A DNA stretch of 64,000 nt from Bacillus aquiflavi (GTDB lineage Bacteria; Bacillota; Bacilli; Bacillales; Cytobacillaceae). The translations under genes and the position numbers were made by a program. The notes beneath the pieces were generated by a model, which was not told the DNA's origin, searched no databases, and saw nothing but the letters and a program-made list of their open reading frames with translations. The stretch is taken from contig NZ_CP082780.1 of NCBI RefSeq assembly GCF_019915265.1, positions 1,240,001 through 1,304,000 on the forward strand. The letters run 5' to 3'. Below, in pieces: positions 56,307 through 64,000 of the stretch (positions within the stretch are counted from its first letter, which is position 1; each line of letters opens with the position of its first letter).

Positions 56307-56807
56307 TTATTTTCCTTTAGGGAGGGGGAGCTTTACCCAATCATGATAAAAAGTATCAATATCTGGTTCAAAATCAAGCAAAATCGGATACCAAGGAGGC
56401 ACAGCTTCAACTTCTAGCTGGGATGCACAACTTGGACAATAAAATTCCCGTATCACTTGCCATTCAGTGTCAGGGGACATTAGTTTTGGATAAATTTCGT
56501 TCATCTTTTCTTCAGTATCACGAACGAAAATGCGTGCGTGCAGCTTCCAATTTTCTTTATAATGACAAAATTCATGACCGCAATCACACTTCACGATGCG
56601 ATCGCCATTTTTCTTTTGTACAATATACAGGTGCAGTCCGTAAGGGAGGAGAATTGGATCATCCCAAGGAACACGCTCTTGTAACACCTCTCGATATATT
56701 TCAAAACGTTCCGGATCTTTATGTCCTGACATCATTTCTTTAAGCTGATAAAATTCTAACGTTCCATCGATTAATTCGCCAATTAACTTTTGATCGTATT
56801 TTGCCAT
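56307..56807 (-). CDS. acxC: Acetone carboxylase, gamma subunit
   Basis: A 166-residue small subunit. Two Cys pairs (CDCGHEFC and CPSC) suggest a metal site. The C-terminal PPWYPILLDFEPDIDTFYHDW matches the acetone carboxylase gamma family as I know it. It follows acxB after 18 nt with ribosome site aaaggtgaaagcgta. Its presence distinguishes the complex from plain hydantoinase or 5-oxoprolinase operons. Confidence 0.88.
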   Translation of the reverse strand: MAKYDQKLIGELIDGTLEFYQLKEMMSGHKDPERFEIYREVLQERVPWDDPILLPYGLHLYIVQKKNGDRIVKCDCGHEFCHYKENWKLHARIFVRDTEEKMNEIYPKLMSPDTEWQVIREFYCPSCASQLEVEAVPPWYPILLDFEPDIDTFYHDWVKLPLPKGK

Positions 56808-56825
56808 TACGCTTTCACCTTTTTT

Positions 56826-59108
56826 TTATTTTTCTTCTTTAAAGCGATTAATGTGTGATCCTAGCATAGGCACACCTAGTTCGTCTTCATAAATCATCCA
56901 GTTTAAAGGCAAATCCCAAAAATCTTTAAAGTCGTTAGTGAACTTTTCACTTAATGCAAAACTTTCAGCGTACATATGTTTTACTTGTAAAGAGGCTTCT
57001 TTGTTCATTATTTTTTTCTGTTCATTTTTCATCCAATCTTTAGTTGGAATGCTGCGTTCTAACCGTTCTTTCTTGATTTGTTTTCGTCTTTTATCGGTTG
57101 CTTCCATCTTGACTTTATATGTGCCATTTTCCTTAGAAAAGACACAGCCGTATACTTTTTCTGCATAACGCCGTAAAATATATCTTTCATTCAAGTCTTG
57201 TTCTACATGTTTCGGATTCCGTTCAAGAGGATCTCCAAATCCTGGACCGCCGCGCAAGTAGTTCATAATTACATCGTAATCTTTAAATTCTTCTTGCGTT
57301 GAGACTGCTTGCCGATCACGATGAATTGTTTCACAATTCATCAACGAATCCCAAGTTGGGTTATCTGGATCAAAATCTCCTCCTAATGGGATAGGGAGCT
57401 GTTTTTTAATACGTTCTTTTATATCGGTATTGTATGCAGTAAATCGATATCCACTAGAAGCGGGATAACCTCCCATTAAGCCGCAGTCAGTGGCCATAAC
57501 TCCTGCACCGGCAACAAACATTGACCACTCTTTGGCACCCCAGCCTAAACGGAGGGATTGCCAGCCGTTTCCGCCGCGATATTTACCTGCTCCACCTGAT
57601 CCCGGCAAAATTTCTCGACCTAAAAAGAGAAGTGGTTCAAGCAATTCCCAAATTTCCATGTCGCCCATGTCGCCCTCAGGATTCCAAAGTGCGGCTGAAT
57701 GGCTAATGCCGTCCTTTACAGCGCTAGCCCCAACACCGCATGCCGCAGTTTCAAAACTGTTAAGAGCAGAAAGCTGTCCATATTGATCGATTCCGCCGCC
57801 CATTAACCAGTTAGTCGTGTGGGCATTTCCAGCATTTACTTCTTCTAAATAGCCGCGGCCGTAGTAAGATCGGCTCAACCCCCGCCAAAGAGGTGACCAT
57901 GCTGAAACGAGACCGTGCCAAGTATTAGAATGGGCGGAACGAATGTCATCAGGGTTCAGCCACGAGCCATATGGAATTTTAAATTTACTTGCATAGTAGG
58001 CACCATCGTTAATTCGATCATTTGGCACAAGCGTTTGCGATAGCATGACCCAAATCCCGCTCGTGATTGATACTGGTGTCGCATTAAAAGGATGCCATCC
58101 CCAACGATTTGTTCCTTCAAAATCGATTTCTAGTTGAGCATTTTTATGAACAGTAATCTCTGACGGTGAATGCATAATTGTATTAATTCTAGCGAATGAA
58201 GGGAGATCCAAATCTTTAAATGGAACGTCAACAAAAGAAGCTTGCCGATATTTCCCAGGGATTAACATCGTTTTCACTTGATTGACAAAGCCGCGACGTC
58301 CATCTTCAATAATTTCACGGATAAACTGCTTGTATGCCTGAATACCTTCTTCTTTAATCACATCTAATACGAGATCACGAATCATATGACATCCAGCAAT
58401 CCGTGTTTTTTCATCTAGTGTCCAATACTTAACAGCACGGACAGAGCGTGTACTTTCAAGTATCCAGTCCTTAGATAAGACATCGTTTTGACCGATTTTT
58501 CTACAAGTTACTTGATAGCCGTCGTCATATCGCTGGACAGGTCCCATCGGCATACTGCCTGGCGCACTTGCGCCTGTATCAATAACATGTGTCACGCCGC
58601 CAACCCAGCCAACGACTTCTCCCTCCCAGAAAATCGGAACAAGAGTGTGAACATCGCATGTATGCACATTACCGACATGATTATCGTTATTACAAAAAAT
58701 ATCTTTATCATTAATTCCAGGATTGTCTTCATAATCGTTTTCAATCATAAATTTAATTGCAGCACCCATCGTTCCTACATGGATTATAATCCCAGTTGAA
58801 GTAACAATTGAATCAGCTTCCGGAGTATATAAACTGAAACATAATTCACCTTCCTGCTCAACAATTGGCGAAGCTGCTACTTTTTTTGCCGTTTCTCGTG
58901 CATGAACGATCCCGCCCCGAAGTTTAGAATACATTTTTTCGAAACGGATCGGGTCGGATTCTTTAAAGGAAAGTGCTGTTAATCCGGCATAATGACCCGT
59001 TTTTTTACTTATTTCATCGATTTCTTGCCGCATTTGCTTTAAGGTTTTTCCGTCCCAGCCAATTGGTTTTCTCGTTTTTGGAAGTATTTCATTAAGTACT
59101 TTAACCAA
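56826..59108 (-). CDS. acxB: Acetone carboxylase, alpha subunit (HyuB family)
   Basis: A 760-residue hydantoinase-B/oxoprolinase-family subunit. Segments FCNNDNHVGNVHTCDVHTL, GVTHVIDTGASAPGSMPMGP and the late PLLFLGREILPGSGGAGKYRGG fit acetone carboxylase alpha. With beta and gamma it converts acetone, bicarbonate and ATP to acetoacetate. The length is about that of the Xanthobacter subunit. Ribosome site aaaggaggaaac. There are no frame problems. Confidence 0.9.
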   Translation of the reverse strand: MVKVLNEILPKTRKPIGWDGKTLKQMRQEIDEISKKTGHYAGLTALSFKESDPIRFEKMYSKLRGGIVHARETAKKVAASPIVEQEGELCFSLYTPEADSIVTSTGIIIHVGTMGAAIKFMIENDYEDNPGINDKDIFCNNDNHVGNVHTCDVHTLVPIFWEGEVVGWVGGVTHVIDTGASAPGSMPMGPVQRYDDGYQVTCRKIGQNDVLSKDWILESTRSVRAVKYWTLDEKTRIAGCHMIRDLVLDVIKEEGIQAYKQFIREIIEDGRRGFVNQVKTMLIPGKYRQASFVDVPFKDLDLPSFARINTIMHSPSEITVHKNAQLEIDFEGTNRWGWHPFNATPVSITSGIWVMLSQTLVPNDRINDGAYYASKFKIPYGSWLNPDDIRSAHSNTWHGLVSAWSPLWRGLSRSYYGRGYLEEVNAGNAHTTNWLMGGGIDQYGQLSALNSFETAACGVGASAVKDGISHSAALWNPEGDMGDMEIWELLEPLLFLGREILPGSGGAGKYRGGNGWQSLRLGWGAKEWSMFVAGAGVMATDCGLMGGYPASSGYRFTAYNTDIKERIKKQLPIPLGGDFDPDNPTWDSLMNCETIHRDRQAVSTQEEFKDYDVIMNYLRGGPGFGDPLERNPKHVEQDLNERYILRRYAEKVYGCVFSKENGTYKVKMEATDKRRKQIKKERLERSIPTKDWMKNEQKKIMNKEASLQVKHMYAESFALSEKFTNDFKDFWDLPLNWMIYEDELGVPMLGSHINRFKEEK

Positions 59109-59129
59109 TTTTGTTTCCTCCTTTTAATG

Positions 59130-61265
59130 TTATTTCAATTCTTTTAGGTGAAAAATACGATTTTCATTAAGATATGCTTCAAAACCAATTGGAACAACTA
59201 ACGTTGTTGCCGTTGATTCAAGAATTGAAAATGCTTTAATCTTGTTACCCGGTAGCAGTTTTTCCATCTCATAAATTTTTGCTTCGATAAACTCTCCATC
59301 CCAGTAAATTTTTCGGTGTCCTAAAAATGCTTCTCCAGGAGGTGTTTCACTTGATAAAGGTTCTACTGGAATTTTTGGCTTGGCTACGTCAACGGTTCCA
59401 CTTACGATTGCCCCTGTTATTGAATAGCCTAATTCAGGTGATAAAGCTGATTTTGCATAAACTCGTGTATATGCTTCTTCAAATGCTTCAACTAGTACTT
59501 GGTAGTCGTCAACATCTTGAAACTGCTTAATTGGCTTTTCAATTTCTAAGTCATTTAATTGCCCTTGATATTGCATTCGATAAAGAAGGCGGAAGTGAAC
59601 ATCTTCAGGGGAATATTCATTCTTCTCGAATTCTTCTGAAACTTTTTTCTTTAGTTCATCCCATGCTGCTTGTAATTCATTTCCCGCTTCAAGAATAGCG
59701 CTTTTTTCTGCTTTTTCTGTCACGTTAATATCTAATGTTTTATCGTAGCGGTATTCGAAATCGGCCGCACCACATCCAAACGCAGAAAATCCAGCTGCCC
59801 AAGCAGGTATAAGGACGTCTTCAAAACCGAGACCTTTCGTATAACCTGCTGTATGCAAAGGACCGCCTCCGCCATAAGAAAAACAAACGTATTGAGACGG
59901 CGAGTAACCTTTTCCAAGAATCATTGATTCAAGGTAGTTGCGAAGCTGAGACTCTAGTAGTTCTGTGACACCGTAAGCCGCATCCTCAACAGACATTCCG
60001 AGTGGATCCGCAATTTGAGTTTTCACCGCTTCGTAGGCGCGCTCTTTTGAAAGCTTAATGGCCCCGCCGATAAAATTATCAGGATTAATTAAACCTAAAA
60101 CAACGTGACAGTCTGATACGGTAACCGTTTCAATTCCACTCTTTGGATTACAGACACCGACGCGCGACCCAGCGCTATCTGGTCCTAGCGTCAAATTCCT
60201 ATAGTTAGGATCAATGCGAACAAAGCTTCCAGTACCCGCACCAGTTGTATCCATTGAGACGAGTGGTAAAGAAAGAACGAGCCGAGCCATGTCCGGGCTA
60301 GTATCAATCGCTAAATCTCCCTGTGTTATCAGGCCAATATCAAAGCTCGTTCCACCGATATCAGAGCAAGCAACATTTTTTAGTCCAAGTTTTTCAGCTA
60401 AATATTTCGCTCCTACCATTCCGCCAATCGGACCTGAAACGCAAGTTCGTGCTAATTCATTCGCTTTTATACTGATTGTTCCGCCATGGCTAGCCATAAT
60501 CCGCAAGTCAAACTTAGTCCCATTGTTTCGCAGTGCATCGTCTATTTTTTCTAATGTTTTTCGCGAAGGTTCTGCTGCATACGCTTCCACAATAGTCGTA
60601 TTCGTCCGATGCGATTCTTTTCGGACAGGATAATAATCAACCGTTGCAAAAACTTTAATATCTTTATTCGCTTTTTTAATCATCTCTTCAGCTACATCTC
60701 GTACTCTTCGTTCGTGATGCGGATATTTATACGAATGTAATAAACTAATCACAATGGCTTCTACATCCTCATCTAATAGTTTTTGAATTGCCGGTTTAAT
60801 ATCATCTTCGTAAAGGGGAATGACGACATTACCAAACAAATCGACTCTCTCAGTTACACCAACAGTCCATTTCCGAGGAACGAGCGGCGGGTCAAAGTGA
60901 TGCGTATTAATATGAATTCGATCAGCATATGAATAACCTAAGTGTGACTGGATTGCACGACCCATCCGATGACTATCTTCTGTTCCCTTATTAAGAACTA
61001 AACCAACACGACGGCCGACTCTTGAAACTAGTCGATTAAGCATCGCCGTCCCAGAGTAAACGCCAGCAAGAAGATTGGGGAACTCTCCCTCGATTGATGT
61101 ATTCCATTGAGCTAAAGCATCTTTAGAAGAATTTATTAGGCCGATATTCTCATCATCCGGGGTTGTTTGCGCCTTACCAACTACAAATTCCCCCCTTTCA
61201 TCAATAATGAATGTGTCTGTCATTGTACCGCCAGCATCAATAGCAAGAATTTGTGACTTTGCCAA
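59130..61265 (-). CDS. acxA: Acetone carboxylase, beta subunit (HyuA family)
   Basis: A 711-residue hydantoinase-A-family subunit with an ASKHA-type ATPase fold. It has AIDAGGTMTDTFIID at the N-terminus, DIGGTSFDIGLI for the second phosphate motif, and SYGGGGPLHTAGYTKGLG late. It supplies ATP-driven activation of the substrates. It is the first gene of acxA-acxB-acxC. Ribosome site aaggagagata. The sigma-54 promoter lies about 40 nt upstream. Confidence 0.9.
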   Translation of the reverse strand: MAKSQILAIDAGGTMTDTFIIDERGEFVVGKAQTTPDDENIGLINSSKDALAQWNTSIEGEFPNLLAGVYSGTAMLNRLVSRVGRRVGLVLNKGTEDSHRMGRAIQSHLGYSYADRIHINTHHFDPPLVPRKWTVGVTERVDLFGNVVIPLYEDDIKPAIQKLLDEDVEAIVISLLHSYKYPHHERRVRDVAEEMIKKANKDIKVFATVDYYPVRKESHRTNTTIVEAYAAEPSRKTLEKIDDALRNNGTKFDLRIMASHGGTISIKANELARTCVSGPIGGMVGAKYLAEKLGLKNVACSDIGGTSFDIGLITQGDLAIDTSPDMARLVLSLPLVSMDTTGAGTGSFVRIDPNYRNLTLGPDSAGSRVGVCNPKSGIETVTVSDCHVVLGLINPDNFIGGAIKLSKERAYEAVKTQIADPLGMSVEDAAYGVTELLESQLRNYLESMILGKGYSPSQYVCFSYGGGGPLHTAGYTKGLGFEDVLIPAWAAGFSAFGCGAADFEYRYDKTLDINVTEKAEKSAILEAGNELQAAWDELKKKVSEEFEKNEYSPEDVHFRLLYRMQYQGQLNDLEIEKPIKQFQDVDDYQVLVEAFEEAYTRVYAKSALSPELGYSITGAIVSGTVDVAKPKIPVEPLSSETPPGEAFLGHRKIYWDGEFIEAKIYEMEKLLPGNKIKAFSILESTATTLVVPIGFEAYLNENRIFHLKELK

Positions 61266-61304
61266 GTGTTTATCTCTCCTTTCATGTAAGTTACTTGATA
61301 AACA

Positions 61305-61321
61305 TGCATAAACTGTGCCAA
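61305..61321 (-). promoter_or_regulatory. Sigma-54 (-24/-12) promoter of acxABC
   Basis: Read on the minus strand, TTGGCACAGTTTATGCA has the GG and GC doublets separated by 10 nt, and TGGCAC matches the -24 consensus fully. Its partner activator is encoded at the other end of the locus. Confidence 0.82.
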
Positions 61322-61405
61322 CTTTTTAAAACGACAAATAATTTTGCCATGTAAGGATTTTTGAAAAGTGAAATAAGAGCTGCTTTTACTGTCCTGTATT
61401 ATTTT

Positions 61406-61429
61406 GCTACAACTGTAGCGATACAACTG
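61406..61429. promoter_or_regulatory. Candidate upstream activator sites
   Basis: An inverted repeat GCTACA-ac-TGTAGC (61406-61419) overlaps a direct repeat of TACAACTG (61408-61415 and 61422-61429). It lies about 100 bp upstream of the sigma-54 promoter, the usual distance for an enhancer-binding protein. Confidence 0.45.
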
Positions 61430-61568
61430 AGATTCATTGAATTAATTGAATGATTTAGTATTTTTATTTCAATTTGTAAATATATGATAAAATAGTTCTT
61501 ATGATATTAGAAAATGGATAATTAGCTAGATTTATATTTTATAAAATAATAGAGAAGGAGAGAGTAAA

Positions 61569-63980
61569 TTGATTTCTATTGCCCATATTCGGGAAAGTGA
61601 CCATCAAATACAAACAGTAGAAGCTCATTTGCTAGAAGTAAAGGAATTAGCGGAGTCTTATGGAGAAAAGCTTGGTGTCAAACATGTAGCCGGCTTGGCT
61701 GGAATGCTTCATGATGTAGGTAAATATTCACAGGAGTTTAAAGAATATATTTTAGAAGCGGTAAAAAATCCTAATGATCCACCTAAAAGGGGGAGTGTAG
61801 ATCATTCAACTGCTGGCGGGAAGCTTTTGTATGAACTTTTTCATATTGGTGCTAATCGCTCGCCTTGGAAAGGAGTTTTAGCCGAAGTTGTAGGGAATGC
61901 AATTATATCGCATCATTCATATCTTCAAGATTTTTTAAATCCAGAGTTACAATCGAATTATTTAAAGAGAGTACGAGATAAAGAGCTAAGTGAATTTGAA
62001 ACGACGAAAAGACAATTTTTCGCTCATGTCATGAGTGAAGCGGATTTTCAAGAGTATGTTAATGAGGCAGCTTTAGAAATTAAAAATTTTTTAGCTAAGG
62101 AATCTCAACAAAATTATTATAAGCTGCTGATGTTTTTAACAAAATTTGTTTTTAGCGCATTAATCGATGCTGATCGAACGAATACAAGATTATTTGAAGA
62201 AAATGATGGATTAAAAAAGAATAACGAAAAATTATTTGATACATATTATGACCGACTGTTAGAAAAAATCGATGTTTTTAAACAATATCCAAATGCAAAT
62301 ACACCTATAAATCTTCTGAGGGCAGAGATGTCAAATCAATGTGAAAAATTTGCTGAAAAGCCATCAGGAATTTATACACTATCAATCCCAACCGGGGGCG
62401 GTAAAACATTAGCAAGCTTAAGATACGCATTAAAACATGCCAAACTATACAATCAAAAACGTATTATTTACGTTGTTCCCTATACAACGATAATTGAACA
62501 AAACGCAGAAGAAGTTAGAAATGTATTAAGAGATAAAGCGAATATTTTGGAACATCATTCAAATGTTATCGAAGATACGAATGATAATGACGAAAATAGC
62601 GAAGGGATTATAAATGTACAGCAAAAATTAAAGTTAGCGAAAGATAATTGGGATGCCCCGATTATATTTACAACGATGGTGCAGTTTTTAAATGTTTTTT
62701 ATGCAAAAGGAAGCCGAAACATTAGAAGGCTCCATCGTTTAACTGAGTCGGTGATTATTTTTGATGAAGTACAAAAGGTGCCCATTGCATGCGTCTCTTT
62801 ATTTAATCATGCAGTAAATTTTTTAAAACAGTATGGTCATTCAAGTATCGTTCTTTGTACTGCAACTCAACCTGCACTCGACTTTGTGGAACATAAGTTA
62901 GAAATTAATACAGACGGTGAAATGATCGAAAATCTAAAGGATGTAATTGAAGCCTTCACACGGGTTAAGATCATCGATAGAGCAACAAATGAGTTATTTA
63001 ACAATGATAAACTTAGCGACTTTATACACTCAAAAATAGAGGATGTTCAAAGTATTTTAGTTATTTTAAATACGAAATCCGTAGTCAAAGATCTATATGC
63101 TTTATTAAAAGAAAAGGAAATCGATATTCCGATATTTCATTTAAGTACAGCGATGTGTGCAGCGCATAGAAATGAGATTTTAGCTGAAGTAAGAGATCAT
63201 CTTAAGGAAGGCAAGAAAATTATTTGCATTAGTACTCAATTAATAGAGGCGGGAGTAGATGTAAGTTTTGATTGTGTCATTCGTTCTTTAGCGGGGTTAG
63301 ATTCTATTGCTCAAGCGGCTGGCAGATGTAATCGACATGGTGAAAAGCCGATTCAAAATGTTTATGTTATAGATCATGAAGAAGAAAAATTGGATCGTCT
63401 TAAAGAGATTAAAATTGGAAAACAAGTGTCAAAGAGGATTCTCATTGACATTAAACATGATCAGAATAATCACGGGGGACATATTTTATCTAAGGAAGCG
63501 ATTGTGAGGTATTTTAAAGAATATTATAGAGAGTTTCATACAGACCTTAATTATTATATTCCAAAATTGAGAAAGGAAATGACGGATTTATTGACTGGAA
63601 GTGGTTATGCTCAAGCTTTTCGTCATAAGGAAGGAAAGCAGGTACCATTATATATTGCGAATAGTTACCAAACAGCGGCTGAACATTTCCATGTCATTGA
63701 TGATCATACAGCTACTGTTATTGTCCCTTATAAAGATGGAAAGGAAGTAATTGCTGAATTAAATAGTAATAATACAATCCAAGAGCTTTCTTACCTATTA
63801 AAAAAATCTCAACAGTATACCATTAATCTTTATCATTATGAAAAAGAGCAATTGGAGGAAAATAATGGGATTGTTAGTTATTTTGATGGAAAAATATTAG
63901 CATTGACAGAAGGGGCGTACAGTGAAGAATTTGGACTTAATCCAGAAAATGATAGCGAGTACAACTTAAACATATTTTGA
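61569..63980 (+). CDS. cas3: CRISPR-associated helicase/nuclease Cas3, probably subtype I-C
   Basis: An 803-residue protein that unwinds and cuts DNA marked by Cascade. An N-terminal HD nuclease domain (GMLHDVGK with His48-Asp49; VDHSTAGGK) is followed by a superfamily 2 helicase with Walker A SIPTGGGKT (about 272-280), the motif II box IFDEVQ and motif VI region QAAGRCNRHG. The length and the IYVVPYTTIIEQNA style fit I-C Cas3. The start is TTG 61569 behind gaaggagaga. The cas5, cas8c and cas7 genes and the array would lie beyond the window. Confidence 0.93.
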   Translation: MISIAHIRESDHQIQTVEAHLLEVKELAESYGEKLGVKHVAGLAGMLHDVGKYSQEFKEYILEAVKNPNDPPKRGSVDHSTAGGKLLYELFHIGANRSPWKGVLAEVVGNAIISHHSYLQDFLNPELQSNYLKRVRDKELSEFETTKRQFFAHVMSEADFQEYVNEAALEIKNFLAKESQQNYYKLLMFLTKFVFSALIDADRTNTRLFEENDGLKKNNEKLFDTYYDRLLEKIDVFKQYPNANTPINLLRAEMSNQCEKFAEKPSGIYTLSIPTGGGKTLASLRYALKHAKLYNQKRIIYVVPYTTIIEQNAEEVRNVLRDKANILEHHSNVIEDTNDNDENSEGIINVQQKLKLAKDNWDAPIIFTTMVQFLNVFYAKGSRNIRRLHRLTESVIIFDEVQKVPIACVSLFNHAVNFLKQYGHSSIVLCTATQPALDFVEHKLEINTDGEMIENLKDVIEAFTRVKIIDRATNELFNNDKLSDFIHSKIEDVQSILVILNTKSVVKDLYALLKEKEIDIPIFHLSTAMCAAHRNEILAEVRDHLKEGKKIICISTQLIEAGVDVSFDCVIRSLAGLDSIAQAAGRCNRHGEKPIQNVYVIDHEEEKLDRLKEIKIGKQVSKRILIDIKHDQNNHGGHILSKEAIVRYFKEYYREFHTDLNYYIPKLRKEMTDLLTGSGYAQAFRHKEGKQVPLYIANSYQTAAEHFHVIDDHTATVIVPYKDGKEVIAELNSNNTIQELSYLLKKSQQYTINLYHYEKEQLEENNGIVSYFDGKILALTEGAYSEEFGLNPENDSEYNLNIF

Positions 63981-64000
63981 AAAAACCTATCTTTTCCTTC

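Larger units (their letters stand above)
61266..61568. other. Divergent control region between acxA and cas3
   Basis: It contains the sigma-54 promoter on the minus strand and, further up, a palindrome plus direct repeat that may bind the activator. I see no CRISPR repeats here. Confidence 0.55.

Noticed and set aside
61266-61568. CRISPR array near cas3
   Set aside because: I find no regularly spaced repeats in this interval.
1-64000. tRNA or rRNA genes
   Set aside because: I saw no tRNA-like T-loop/acceptor patterns or rRNA segments in the intergenic regions.

Overview
The window is chromosomal DNA of a low-GC, spore-forming member of the Bacillaceae. Gene content and order follow the Bacillus subtilis ymfH-recA-rny-spoVS-tdh-kbl-miaB-ricA-cotE-mutSL-miaA-hfq-spoVK-hflX-ynbB-glnA segment. 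Sporulation genes (spoVS, cotE, spoVK), strong GGAGG ribosome sites and frequent TTG/GTG starts agree with this. The species cannot be named from the sequence alone.

Region 1 (1-12.3 kb) carries ymfH, ymfI, ymfJ, ymfK, a rodZ-like ymfM, pgsA, cinA and recA. recA is broken into four exons by three group II introns. Two introns lack ORFs (7454-8225 and 8553-9417). The third (9450-11782) encodes a reverse-transcriptase/maturase whose early RT motifs look eroded. Joined at the predicted sites, the exons give an uninterrupted 340-residue RecA; one exon is only 32 nt long. A LexA box and a good promoter precede the gene.

Region 2 (12.3-42.9 kb) holds RNA-decay and signalling genes (rny, ymdB), spoVS, a dipeptidase, korAB (2-oxoacid:ferredoxin oxidoreductase), tdh-kbl (threonine to glycine), miaB (one in-frame stop), ricA and cotE. 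It continues with the divergent citR/citA pair, a DinB-like protein, mutS-mutL, an mreB-family gene, miaA-hfq, spoVK, a DsrE/glutaredoxin pair behind tandem CstR-like operators, hflX, ynbB (one in-frame stop), and glnA without the usual upstream glnR.

Region 3 (43-54 kb) is more accessory. It has an orphan Imm22-type immunity gene, a decayed IS4-family element, and a TPP-riboswitch operon tenI'-thiS-thiG-thiF (tenI frameshifted, thiO absent). A divergent pair follows: a secreted cationic protein with an apparent ATT start and a small membrane protein. Next come an amino-acid ABC transporter, a divergent acyl-CoA-dehydrogenase-like gene and a cupin gene with a stop at codon 5.

Region 4 (54.2-64 kb) is a complete-looking acetone carboxylase locus: a sigma-54 activator gene convergent with acxA-acxB-acxC, which has a -24/-12 promoter. 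Beyond it cas3, probably subtype I-C, begins a CRISPR-Cas operon that runs out of the window.

An intergenic repeat of roughly 60-120 bp recurs downstream of several genes, typically bracketed by two hairpins with similar stems. Several genes carry one simple lesion each; this could be real decay or sequence error.
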